In this document: one piece after another, positions 1-10,059 of the stretch
How the letters are laid out: every line of letters starts with the position of its first letter
Numbering within the stretch: the stretch's first letter is position 1
Origin: Scylla paramamosain
Taxonomy: Eukaryota > Arthropoda > Malacostraca > Decapoda > Portunidae
Length of the DNA: 64,000 nucleotides
NCBI RefSeq assembly: GCF_035594125.1
Contig: NC_087173.1
Location: forward strand, 14,065,755 to 14,129,754
Direction: 5' to 3'
Notes under the pieces: generated by a model
Told to the model about the DNA's origin: nothing
Database searches by the model: none
Seen by the model: the letters and a program-made list of their open reading frames with translations, nothing else
Position numbers and translations under genes: made by a program

Positions 1-195
1 CTATAATGTGAAGGAAGAAGGTTGTCTTTAGAGGGCAGGCTGTGACTGTCCCCTTGTGTTGTGAGACACAAAGGGAAACATTCAGTGAGGTGACAGCTGG
101 GTTTAATGACAGGTTCACAGCACTTCCTGGTCCAGTGCTTTAGGCCTCACTGGGAGTAATTATCATTTCGGCAGGTGTCTACTGCCTCCTTGCTG
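1..195 (-). mobile_element. LINE-A 5' leader fragment, antisense
   Basis: The reverse complement of this stretch matches the untranslated 5' leader that opens the LINE-A copies near 25646, 40344 and 47114. Shared landmarks are GGCAGTAGACACCTGCC, the ATAATTACTCCCAGTGAGG segment and the 'cacaaggggacagtcacagcctgc' area. The body of the element would lie to the left of the window. It contains no coding sequence. Confidence 0.85.
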
Positions 196-1405
196 CCCCG
201 CGTCCTTGCCCGCTCCTTTGCACGGCCACATGTCGCTGTAGATCATGAGTGATGCTCCACACAATGGCTCCTCACGTAATGATGGGGCACAAGACAGTGG
301 TAGCAGGGACGCAGTTTCAAATTTATCTCTGTATATACAAAAACAACAACAACAACAAGGACGAAGATGAGAACAGTGAGATCAAGAGCTGTAGGAGTTA
401 TTGTTGTTGTTGTTCCTCTTCTCAAGGTTGCCGCTGACTGGGTAACGTCTCGAGGCTCAAGTCGGGGAGGAAGGTGAAAAATTACGCCCCAGTAGCACTT
501 ACCCGACAGGCCAGGGAGTCACGTATGGGGGAACGTGCTGGCAAGATAGCGGTTGCAATTCCAAGCTAAATATACAGGTGTCTGCTTTCCAGTTTATGCT
601 AAATGTAGCAAGCCGTCCAAGAGATTTGTCTGCCATAGGTGCAGCGCTTTATTCGTCTGAGAGGGAAACTTATAAAAAGAATGTTGAGAGGAAGAACAAG
701 AAGAAAATAGAAAGAAAAAGAAAAAAAGAAGGAGGAAGAAGAAAAAAAAAAAGGAAGAGCAGGTAGAATATGAGGAAGAGGAGGAGGAGGACGAGGAGGA
801 CGAGGAGAAATACCACACCGAAAAAAAAACTAAAGAAAAAAATATCAAGAACATAAAGGAACAATAACAAGAAAGAAAAAAATGATAGTGATAATGACAG
901 AAACGACATAGGTAACGTAATGACGACAAGAGAAAACTACAAGAGATAAGGAAAAAAATAATGTGGCAAACAGTGAGACAGACAAGTGACACACAGCAAT
1001 AGGAAGACACAGTGCATGAGGCAAGTGTTCCCAGGGAGAGCGTCATTAGTTTGCCTACAGCTGAGAATAACAGATACTTCAAGCAACACGCAACTTCTTC
1101 CTGCTAGGCCATCCAAGTTGTAACCAGACCCAACGCTGCTTGACTTCGCTGCTCGGAGGAGAAGCAGTGCGGACGGCGGTGTGTTCAGCGTGGTGTGATC
1201 GTTGGCTTAGTGTGTTGCAAACCAAAATAAAAGTGACTCGTATTCCTAAAGGCTTTACATTTTCATAAGGACTATTTTCAAAGACTGTAGTTATGATTGC
1301 CTCATTATCACGAGGATTTGTCCTCATTGGTGATGTAAAATCCTTGTTAAATTATAACATTAGAATTTTAGAACATTATCCGAAACTGCTATTTAGATGC
1401 TACGT
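196..1405. other. No gene recognised; purine-rich tract
   Basis: No supported gene. Short CAA/GTT triplet runs occur near 343-358 and 399-413. About 660-960 is strongly purine-rich (AAG, GAGGA, AAAAGA), which explains the low-complexity reading frames on both strands here. Confidence 0.6.
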
Positions 1406-1407
1406 AG

Positions 1408-1408
<1 letters not shown>

Positions 1409-1464
<56 letters not shown>
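1409..1464. repeat. (GT)n microsatellite
   Basis: An uninterrupted GT dinucleotide run of about 28 units. Confidence 0.97.
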
Positions 1465-1465
<1 letters not shown>

Positions 1466-1479
1466 TTCATCTATGGGTG

Positions 1480-1717
<238 letters not shown>

Positions 1718-1827
1718 CTAGGTGAACAGGTACTACGTATTAAAAGGCTTGCTCATTTGCCTCGCCTCGCCTCGCCGTGTGTGTGTGATATTAATGGTAT
1801 TTGACTTCTTTACTCAGTTGTTACTTA

Positions 1828-1831
<4 letters not shown>

Positions 1832-1904
<73 letters not shown>
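1832..1904. repeat. (CT)n microsatellite
   Basis: A CT run of about 36 units. It is followed at about 1938-1962 by a short ACACT pentamer run. Confidence 0.97.
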
Positions 1905-1908
<4 letters not shown>

Positions 1909-2164
1909 CAAAATCCCTATGTTAGCATAGTCATCATTACTACACTACACTACACTACACTGGAAGTGTGTAGAAGTGTGTGTGGGAGGGAGGGTGTCAG
2001 TAAAGGCCCCTATTGGCTGAGTGCCCCGTGAGGAGGACCAGCTTAGAGTTAGTAGTGATTTCGTCCACCAATCAGAGAGCTCTCTTTTTGCAGTCTTTTT
2101 GCGATAATAATTTTTTATTATGTGCTGCCCTCAAGGTGCCATTCCACCAAAGCCGTGTTCTGCA

Positions 2165-2199
2165 CAAATTGTTACGCACTTTTTGTGCAGAACTTTTCC
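2165..2199. repeat. Left subterminal hairpin
   Basis: An inverted repeat (GTTCTGCACAAA ... TTTTTGTGCAGAAC) lies just inside the left end of the Harbinger-like element. It parallels the perfect hairpin at the right end. Confidence 0.7.
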
Positions 2200-2352
2200 T
2201 GTGCACATACAAAAGAACACCCCTTGTTGACCACGTGTCCACCGACTAAATGTACACAACTTTTGTACGCGAACATTGCAACACTTGTGCTGAACTGTGC
2301 GAATACAAAAGTTAAGCACAGTTTGTCCTCAGTGATTTAGTTAGTTAGCAAT

Positions 2353-2556
2353 ATGGACGGACAGGAAGAGGTAGCGCTTTGTGGTGCAGCCTGTGTTGTG
2401 GTATGCAGTTTGCTGAAAAAGAAAAGAAGAGCAAAGCCTAAATGTTGGGTGAGACCCTTCTTAAAACGACGAGAGGAAGAAACGGAAAGATTTTTAGAAG
2501 AATTAAAAGTAGATCCTCTGAGTGGATTTAAAAATTTTGGACAGTCTCTTCCATGA
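2353..2556 (+). pseudogene. Harbinger-type transposase, N-terminal remnant
   Basis: This 67-residue frame starts MDGQEEVALCG and contains a basic stretch followed by WVRPFLKRREEE (about residues 32-43) and a Phe-Lys-Asn-Phe segment. The pattern resembles the N-terminal 'WVRP..R' region of HARBI1/PIF transposases. The family's catalytic DDE domain, a few hundred residues, should follow but is absent: the frame stops at 2556, where it meets the minus-strand MADF frame. I infer an internal deletion and no transposase activity. Confidence 0.6.
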
Positions 2557-2849
2557 ATGAAAGCGAGATGTTCAAATGCAAACCACTTTGGTTTATAGAT
2601 ATCTTCTCTGCCAGAACCTGAAGTTTTAGATTCTACAATTTTCTTGCGCTCTCTGCGGAACTGAGCAAGAATGATCTTCCATTTCCGCATTACTTCAGTT
2701 GAATCACAATTAAATTCTTCACCCAATTCCTTAGTTGCATCATGTTTTTTGTTCTTGTTTTTATAATCTATGTCTGAAGGGTCCCAGAGCGTTGGGCGCG
2801 TTTCAATGGCCTGAATAAACTTAATGATTTTATCATTTGTCCACTCCAT
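2550..2849 (-). pseudogene. MADF-domain (Myb/SANT-like) protein of the Harbinger-like element
   Basis: The minus-strand frame from the ATG at 2849-2847 (MEWTNDKIIKFIQAIE) carries the MADF pattern: a helix with 'FI', then TRPTLWDP, a later RKWKIILAQFRRERKK helix, and KPKWFAFEHLAFI. MADF/Myb-SANT proteins are sequence-specific DNA binders and are the usual second gene of PIF/Harbinger elements. After about residue 100 the frame runs into reverse-complemented transposase sequence, so its natural C-terminus is lost. Upstream in-frame codons reach 3188, but they only cover terminal-repeat sequence and do not look coding. Confidence 0.65.
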
Positions 2850-3061
2850 TGTGCGCGAACACACCAATGTTTTCTCTCCTGTAGCGGTAGCAAGACTGAC
2901 TGCGCGCACAAAGTAATCCTGTATGTTAGAGCGTGTACACTGAAAAGTTGAGTACGCGCACACAATGTTCGCAGCTGTGCGCGCACTTTTCTCAAATGTT
3001 CGCGTACAATTTGTTGCTGTTCGCTTGTCCGTTTCCACCGAAACATACATTTGTTCTGTAC

Positions 3062-3096
3062 AGTGTGCAGCACAGTGCCGCACTGTGCTGCACACT
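3062..3096. repeat. Perfect 16-bp hairpin
   Basis: Arms of 16 bp (3062-3077 and 3081-3096, AGTGTGCAGCACAGTG and its complement) surround the 3-nt loop CCG. It lies about 20 bp inside the right end of the Harbinger-like element. Confidence 0.9.
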
Positions 3097-3299
3097 GGTG
3101 GAAAGCCACCTTCAGACCACCCTGTCACTGGAAGCAACGAATACAAACCATGTGCGCCGCTGTGATCGCACCAGCCACCGCGTCCCACCGGCCCAGCCCG
3201 CGTCGCCTGGGCGAGGCAGACAGCCGCAGCCTGGGAGCGACGCCAGGTGCAGCTGAGGAACGAAAAGGATGTCGAGAAGCGAGACAGGGATGTGCTGGG

Positions 3300-5340
3300 G
3301 GAGGCGTTCCCGTCCAGTCCCTTCCCTTCCCCTCTCCTCTTCTTTTTTCCTCTCCTCTCCCATTCCCTCCCCTCCCCTCCCCTCTCCTCTTCTCTCCTCT
3401 TCTTTTCTCTTCTTCTCTCCCATCCCCTCCCCTCCCCTCTCTTTCCCTTCCCCTTTCCTCTCCTCTCCTCTCCTGTCCTCTCCTCCCATCTCCTCTCCTC
3501 TCCTCTCCTTTTTTCCCATACTGCTTTGTCTTGTCCCGTCCTACCCTGTCCCGTCCCGTCCCGTCCTGTCCCGTCCTGTTCTGTTCTGTTCTGTCCGTCC
3601 CGTCCTGTTCTGTCTCTTCGTCTTGTAAAGTCCCGTCCTGCCCTGTCCTGTCCTGTTCTGTCCGTCCCGTCCTGTTCTGTCTCTTCGTCTTGTAAACTCC
3701 CGTCCTGTCCTGTCCTGTCCTTTCTCTCCTCTCCCCTCCCCTCCCCCTCCCCACCCCATCTTTTCCTGTCCTGTCTCTTCCTCTTCTTTGATCCCCTCTC
3801 CTCCCCTCCCCTATCCTGTGCTGTCTCCCCCTCACATTCCGTCTCGTCCTGTTCGTCTAGTCTCGCTCGTCATGTCCCTTTCACTCGTCTCGTCTCGTCT
3901 CGTTCGTCTCGTCTCGTCTCGTTCGTCTCGTCTCGTTCGTCTCGTCTCGTCTCGTCTCGTCTCGTTCGTCTCGTCTCGTTCGTCTCGTCTCGTCTCGTCT
4001 CGTCTCGTTCGCCTCATCTCGTCTCGTCTCGTTCGTTTCGTTCGTCTCGTCTCGTTCGTCTCGTCTCGTTCGTTTCGTTCGTCTCGTTCGTCTCGTTCGT
4101 CTCGTCTCGTTCGTTTCGTTCGTCTCGTCTCGTTCGTCTCGTTCGTCTCGTTCGTTTCGTTCGTCTCGTCTCGTTCGTCTCGTTCGTCTCGTTCGTTTCG
4201 TTCGTCTCGTCTCGTTCGTCTCGTTCGTCTCGTTCGTTTCGTTCGTCTCGTCTCGTTCGTCTCGTTCGTCTCGTCTCGTTCGTCTCGTTCGTTTCGTTCG
4301 TCTCGTTCGTCTCGTCTCGTTCGTCTCGTTCGTCTCGTTCGTCTCGTCTCGTTCATCTCGTTCGTCTCGTCTCGTTCGTCTCGTTCGTCTCGTTCGTCTC
4401 GTTCGTCTCGTCTCGTTCGTCTCGTTCGTCTCGTCTCGTTCGTCTCGTTCGTTTCGTTCGTCTCGTTCGTCTCGTCTCGTTCGTCTCGTTCGTCTCGTTC
4501 GTCTCGTCTCGTTCGTCTCGTTCGTCTCGTCTCGTTCGTCTCGTCTCGTTTGTCTCGTTCGTTTCGTTCGTCTCGTCTCGTTCGTCTCGTCTCGTTCGTC
4601 TCGTTCGTCTCGTCTCGTTCGTTTTGTCTCGTCTCGTCTCGCTTTACACTTGTTTCTCTCTCGTTCGTCTCGCCTGTCCTTTCCTCTCTTTTCTTTCCTC
4701 TCCTCTCCTCTCCTCTCCTCTCCTCTTCTCTTCTCTTCTCTTCTCTTCTCTTCTTTTTCCTCTCCTCTCCTCTTCTCTTCACTTTCCTCTCCTCTCCTGT
4801 CCTCTCTTTTCTCTTCTCTTCTCTCCTCTCTTCTCTTCTCTTCTCTTTTCTTTTCTCTCCTCTCCTCTCCTCTCCTCTCCTCTCTTCTCTTCTCTTTTCT
4901 TTTCTCTTCTCTCTTCTCTTCCCTTCTCTTCTCTTCTCCTCTTCTCTTCTCTTCTCTTCTCTTTCCTCTCCTCTCCTCTCCTCTCCTCTCCTCTCCTCTC
5001 CTCTCTTCTTCTCTTCTCTATCCTCTCCTCTCCTCTCCCTTCCTCTTCTCTTCTCTTCTCTTCTCTTCTCTTTCCTCTCCTCTCCTCCTCTCTTCTCTTC
5101 TGTGTTCTCTCCTCTCCTCTTCTCTCCTCTCCTCTTTTCTTTCCTCTCCTCTGCTCTCCTCTCCTCTTCTCTTCTCTTCTCTTCTCTCCTCTCCTCTCCT
5201 CTCCTCTTCTCTTCTCTTCTCTTTCCTCTCCTCTCCTCTCCTCTCCTCTCCTCTCCTCTCCTCTCCTCTGCTCTCCTCTTCTCTTGTCTTTCCTCTTCTG
5301 TTCTCTCTTCTCTTCTCTTCCCTTCTCTTCTCTTCTCTTA
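3300..5340. repeat. Block-structured pentanucleotide pyrimidine satellite
   Basis: About 2 kb of almost pure pyrimidine on the plus strand, apart from G in the middle blocks, in four blocks. About 3310-3520 is TCTCC/CCCTC units. 3525-3720 is GTCCC/GTCCT/GTTCT units and includes a 67-bp duplication around 'TCTTGTAAA'. About 3840-4650 mixes TCTCG pentamers with TTCG tetramers. 4675-5340 is TCTCC/TTCTC. The long reading frames across it on both strands are translation artefacts of the repeat. Confidence 0.95.
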
Positions 5341-5997
5341 CGTTTAGATTTAGGTTTATCAGGGGATCGATAGTAAGGGAAAATAAGAAGAAAATCGGGT
5401 GAATATAATAGGATAAAAACAATATATGCTGTATTTTAATGTAATGATTTAATGTATGTATGATTTGTTGTTTTGTTCAATATTGTGTCAGTATTACATT
5501 CCCCTCGCGTCCCCTGTCTGTGCCGCATGGTGCTGCCTTGCAAGGCTGACACCTGTCTAGTTCCAGGCAACACCACGACTCAGGGCGCAGTAGTGGATGC
5601 CCAGACTTGTGAAGGTGTGTGTTGTCAGCCTTGCATGTGATGACGAGTGTAGGTGGTAGTGAAGTGTTGTATTTGGTGTATACTGGATTAGGTGTTGCTT
5701 CTTCTCATTTTTTTGTTAGCCTGGCGTGTGATGACCAGTGTATGTGATAGTGTAGCTTCTAGTGATTGATGTAGTGTTGGTGATGCAGCAGTGACTTGAT
5801 AGATGTATTGTTGATAGATGTATTGTTGATAGATGTATTGATAGATGTATTCATCCTCCAATTATACTTTTTACCCACAATTATTATTATATATCTAAGG
5901 AGCATTTACCCTCCAATTACTCTTTTTATGCACTATTATTATTATTAATCTTCAATATTCCTTTTATTATTGTAATTACCTTTACCCTCTGTCAGTG
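5341..5997. other. No gene recognised
   Basis: No supported gene. A short array of TGATAGATGTATTG units lies at about 5796-5850. Confidence 0.6.
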
Positions 5998-6336
<339 letters not shown>

Positions 6337-6387
6337 GGTTACTATGTATATATAATATTTATACTTGGAAGTTTATATTTCTATTAT

Positions 6388-6545
<158 letters not shown>

Positions 6546-6727
6546 ATTCTTCATTGCATTTAAACTGTATATGTTTTATATATGTGTATTTAGAATATTA
6601 TAGATTTAAGTTCATGACCAAAAAAGCTATATTTACATATGTGATGTCTGCCAGTCTTTCTCTATGGAATCATAATTAAGTGTGAATTTATAGGTAAACG
6701 TAATGAAGTGTTTTAAGTGTTTCCCAG

Positions 6728-6996
6728 CGAGATATATTCAGTTGCTGGCCACTGCAAGGCCATTGGCCAGCCAGGTGCCAGCCCAACAGTCTCCGCTGCT
6801 GGCCCTGGGCGTCAACACCTTTGACCTGCTGACCCAGCTGGCGACGGGGGGCGTACACCCCTCACTACAGCCTGCAGTCACCCGCCTCACTTGTGCCTTC
6901 CTGAAGGAGGCAGGACAGCCACCAAGCCTGTGGTTGGCTCACAGGAAGCCCCCAGAGCATAAAAATGATGATGCAGGGGCATCATTGCAGCCCTAG
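6728..6996 (+). CDS. Candidate terminal exon, unknown protein
   Basis: I do not recognise this protein. After a plausible acceptor (TTTCCCAG, AG at 6726-6727) an open frame of about 89 codons reaches TAG at 6994-6996. It is GC-richer than its surroundings and has a globular, helix-rich composition (LLALGVNTFDLLTQLATGG, then LTCAFLKEAG), reminiscent of HEAT/armadillo-type helices. The start would use one nucleotide from an upstream exon. No other exon in the window clearly belongs with it and no polyadenylation signal is obvious. It could be a relic or a chance frame. Confidence 0.35.
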
Positions 6997-7718
6997 AGAG
7001 GAAGAGGAACATAGCTGAAGACTTGGTTAAAAGATTAGTCAAATATAGGGTTGAAACAGATCTTTAAAGTGTTCACAGCAATTCGGCTTTCATTTGTAAA
7101 CAAAGAGCAGACAGCTTAGTCACAGCTAGGAAGATGACACCAGCAGCGGCAGGCGGCGACAGGCGGTGTGACATCGGAGGTGTGACTTGTGCTGCGTGTC
7201 ACGCAACCAAACTCAAGTGGAACATGCACTGTTACATGTACCAGATTATCGGACACGCCTAACAAGTGTGGCGCCATTCGTAAAGCAACAAAACTGCTTG
7301 TCTTGAAAGAAAGTCCAGTGACAGAGACAACCTTGGCCAGTGTTGTGTTCGCTTCCTGACAGGGCGGGGATTGTGACCAGGAATTTGTCCAGCTTCCTCT
7401 GTAAGTGTTTGGTATTCACGCCCTTCATGTCACGGTGTGTGCCGGGAGGGAGGTGAACAGGCGGGTGTCCCTTGTTGCAACACTGCTGTGCTGGAGGCTT
7501 CTGATACTGGTGTGGCAGTTTGAAGGGAGGTGGGGTGGCCACGCTTATTCCTTCCTGATCGTGCTTTGCAGTGAGTGCATGTCATGGGTTCAGATTTGGG
7601 CGGGACAGTTTGGTTAGCAATAATTATTTTCCACGTTTATATAATTTGGTGTTTTTCATTCTTCTTTCTACTGAGTATAATTTGTATTGTGTCTTGTTTG
7701 GTAATTAACTTTTCTTTG

Positions 7719-7726
<8 letters not shown>
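6997..7726. other. No gene recognised
   Basis: Low-repeat sequence with short open frames on both strands (for example 7246-7542 minus and 7405-7617 plus). They lack recognisable motifs or splice context. Confidence 0.5.

Positions 7727-7812
<86 letters not shown>
7727..7812. repeat. (CT)n microsatellite
   Basis: About 43 CT units. Confidence 0.97.
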
Positions 7813-7814
<2 letters not shown>

Positions 7815-8130
7815 TACTTCTGAGATCCCTCCTTGTGCTAGGTGTGAGTTAGATGGTGGCTGGGATGGTATTGGCTAGTAAACGTCATCTGTGGTTTCTC
7901 TCAAGCCTGTCATGCTTATTCTGCAGCCTGGAATTCTGGTTGTGTCTCTCACCTCAGACTATTGGAGTCAGTTAAGAGACAGTGGGCGAAAAGAATTCAA
8001 GGATTTGAGAACATGTCATGATCAGCATTTTAAAACCTTGAACTTGTATTCACTCTAAGGGAGAAACTATTACGGGTTGATCTTATTATTAAATTTGGAA
8101 GATATTTTCATGCACTCTCCCCAATCACTG
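7813..8130. other. No gene recognised
   Basis: Nothing identifiable in this stretch. Confidence 0.5.
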
Positions 8131-8648
8131 TTCACCTCAGCCCCCTTGTGTCAACACTAGAGGCCATCCATACAGTTAATGCAACAGACTTGTACATCTC
8201 AGCCACTTCTATCAGCACTAGAGGCCATCCATACAGTTAATGCAACAGACTTGTTCATCTCAGCCACTACTATCAGCACTAGAGGCCATCCATACAGTTA
8301 ATGCAACAGACTTGTTCATCTCAGCCACTTCTATCAGCACTAGAGGCCATCCATACAGTTAATGCAACAGACTTGTACATCTCAGCCACTTCTATCAGCA
8401 CTAGAGGCCATCCATACAGTTAATGCAACAGACTTGTTCATCTCAGCCACTACTGTCAGCACTAGAGGCCATCCATACAAATTAATGCAACAGACTTGTA
8501 CATCTCAGCCACTACTGTCAGCACTAGAGGCCATCCATACAATTAATGCAACAGACTTGTACACCTCGGCCACTGCTGTCAGCACTAGAGGCCGTCCATA
8601 CAGTTAATGCAGCAGACCTGTTCATCTGAGCCACTTCTGTCAGCATTC
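8131..8648. repeat. 61-bp minisatellite, about 8 copies
   Basis: Units starting AGGCCATCCATACA recur at 8161, 8222, 8283, 8344, 8405, 8466, 8528 and 8589, preceded by a partial unit. Copies differ at a few positions (ACTTGTACATC versus ACTTGTTCATC, TCTATC versus TACTGTC). The open frame across it (8362-8607) follows the repeat and is not evidence of a gene. Confidence 0.95.
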
Positions 8649-9043
8649 CTTATAGTTGTTGTGATGCCAGGCACACATTTTTCTCAGAGTGATGAAAATC
8701 TGGAATTTTCTTGCTAACAGTGTGCCTGAATCTAATTCTGTTGATGATTTTAGGTACAGTTTGTCCAACTTCTCAGGTGTACATCTGTTTGATTCTTGCT
8801 GGTGACATATACGCTGTGCTGCTAGTCAGATTTATTATTTATCTTGGGCTGATGGCACACTTGCCAGGCAGTTAGATAAGCATGTACAGACTTTGGTGTC
8901 TTTTTGATAGTGCTGGTGAGCTGACCCTGAACTGGCCCTGAAGGGGTTCTCTCTTGTGAGACCAGCCAGGTAAAAAATATGTTGAAATGTAGCCACATTT
9001 ACTGTTCTGAAGTATTTACTATTCTATTCATTTCTTCTCTGTT
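8649..9043. other. No gene recognised
   Basis: Nothing identifiable in this stretch. Confidence 0.5.
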
Positions 9044-9205
9044 CACAGGTGCTCTGGAAAATCAATTCAAGGCTAATTATTATTTTTTCTTTATTCATTA
9101 TCCACAGTTGCTTTGGAAAATGCATTCCTGGCTGAGTGTGGTGCGTGTGCCTGCTACTCGTGTGGTGGTGCTGCTGCTGCGTGAAGCCTCTGCCGTGTGA
9201 ACCCA
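9044..9205 (+). other. Duplicated acceptor-plus-exon-start, possible exon remnant
   Basis: Two similar segments 59 bp apart (from 9044 and 9103) each show a CACAG acceptor-like end followed by GCTCTGGAAAATCAATTC or GCTTTGGAAAATGCATTC. In one frame the second copy reads ALENAFLAECGACACYSC and then stops soon after; the first reads ALENQFKAN. This looks like a tandem duplication of an exon start. No family is recognisable, so coding status is unproven. Confidence 0.3.
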
Positions 9206-9340
9206 CCACAAATAGCTAATGATTCTGTATGACGGGATCAGCAGCAGACAGAATTCCAGTGATGTATTAACATGCTAGGTTTGGTCCTAAAGGATTGATT
9301 TGATGTTGTATTTACTACTCATTTGTCTGTAGTCTATATA

Positions 9341-9370
9341 GTTTTACTACTACTGGAGTAGTAGTAAAAC
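9341..9370. repeat. Perfect 13-bp hairpin
   Basis: GTTTTACTACTAC (9341-9353) pairs with 9358-9370 across the loop TGGA. It sits immediately before the LINE-A-type 3' tail module. Confidence 0.85.
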
Positions 9371-9440
9371 TGGGGCTTTTTTTTTTTCTTTTTTTATTCA
9401 AAATTTTTGTTGCCCCTGGCCAGTGGCCCTCTTACAGGAG
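9371..9440 (+). mobile_element. LINE-A-type 3' tail module
   Basis: The T-rich stretch followed by TTGTTGCCCCTGGCCAGTG and then CCTCTTACA matches the 3' end of the LINE-A copies at 28870-28945 and 43540-43610. No coding sequence is present. Confidence 0.6.
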
Positions 9441-10053
<613 letters not shown>

Positions 10054-10059
10054 TGGCTG

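Larger units (their letters stand above)
2132..3118. mobile_element. PIF/Harbinger-like DNA transposon, internally deleted
   Basis: The ends are imperfect inverted repeats: AAGGTGCCATTCCACCA at the left against AAGGTGGCTTTCCACCA read inward from the right. Between them lie a Harbinger-type transposase N-terminus on the plus strand (2353-2556) and a MADF-domain reading frame on the minus strand (2849 down to about 2550). That is the two-gene content known for PIF/Harbinger elements. The two frames run into each other with the transposase DDE core missing, so this is a deletion derivative. No convincing 3-bp target duplication was found. Subterminal hairpins occur at both ends. Confidence 0.7.

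Noticed and set aside
594..1082. 162-codon minus-strand frame
   Set aside because: Low-complexity Ser/Phe translation of a purine-rich tract.
2849..3188. N-terminal extension of the MADF frame to 3188
   Set aside because: It translates transposon terminal and hairpin sequence; the MADF domain starts at the 2849 ATG.
3247..5373. 708-residue open frame on the plus strand and long frames on the minus strand
   Set aside because: Composition is only Ser/Leu/Phe/Arg/Val (or Arg/Glu) and follows the pentanucleotide satellite; no start or splice context.
7246..7617. Overlapping open frames of 98 and 70 codons
   Set aside because: No motif, no splice context and opposite strands overlapping; likely chance.
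8131..8648. Possible CRISPR-like array
   Set aside because: Units are contiguous 61-bp minisatellite copies without unique spacers, in a eukaryotic context.
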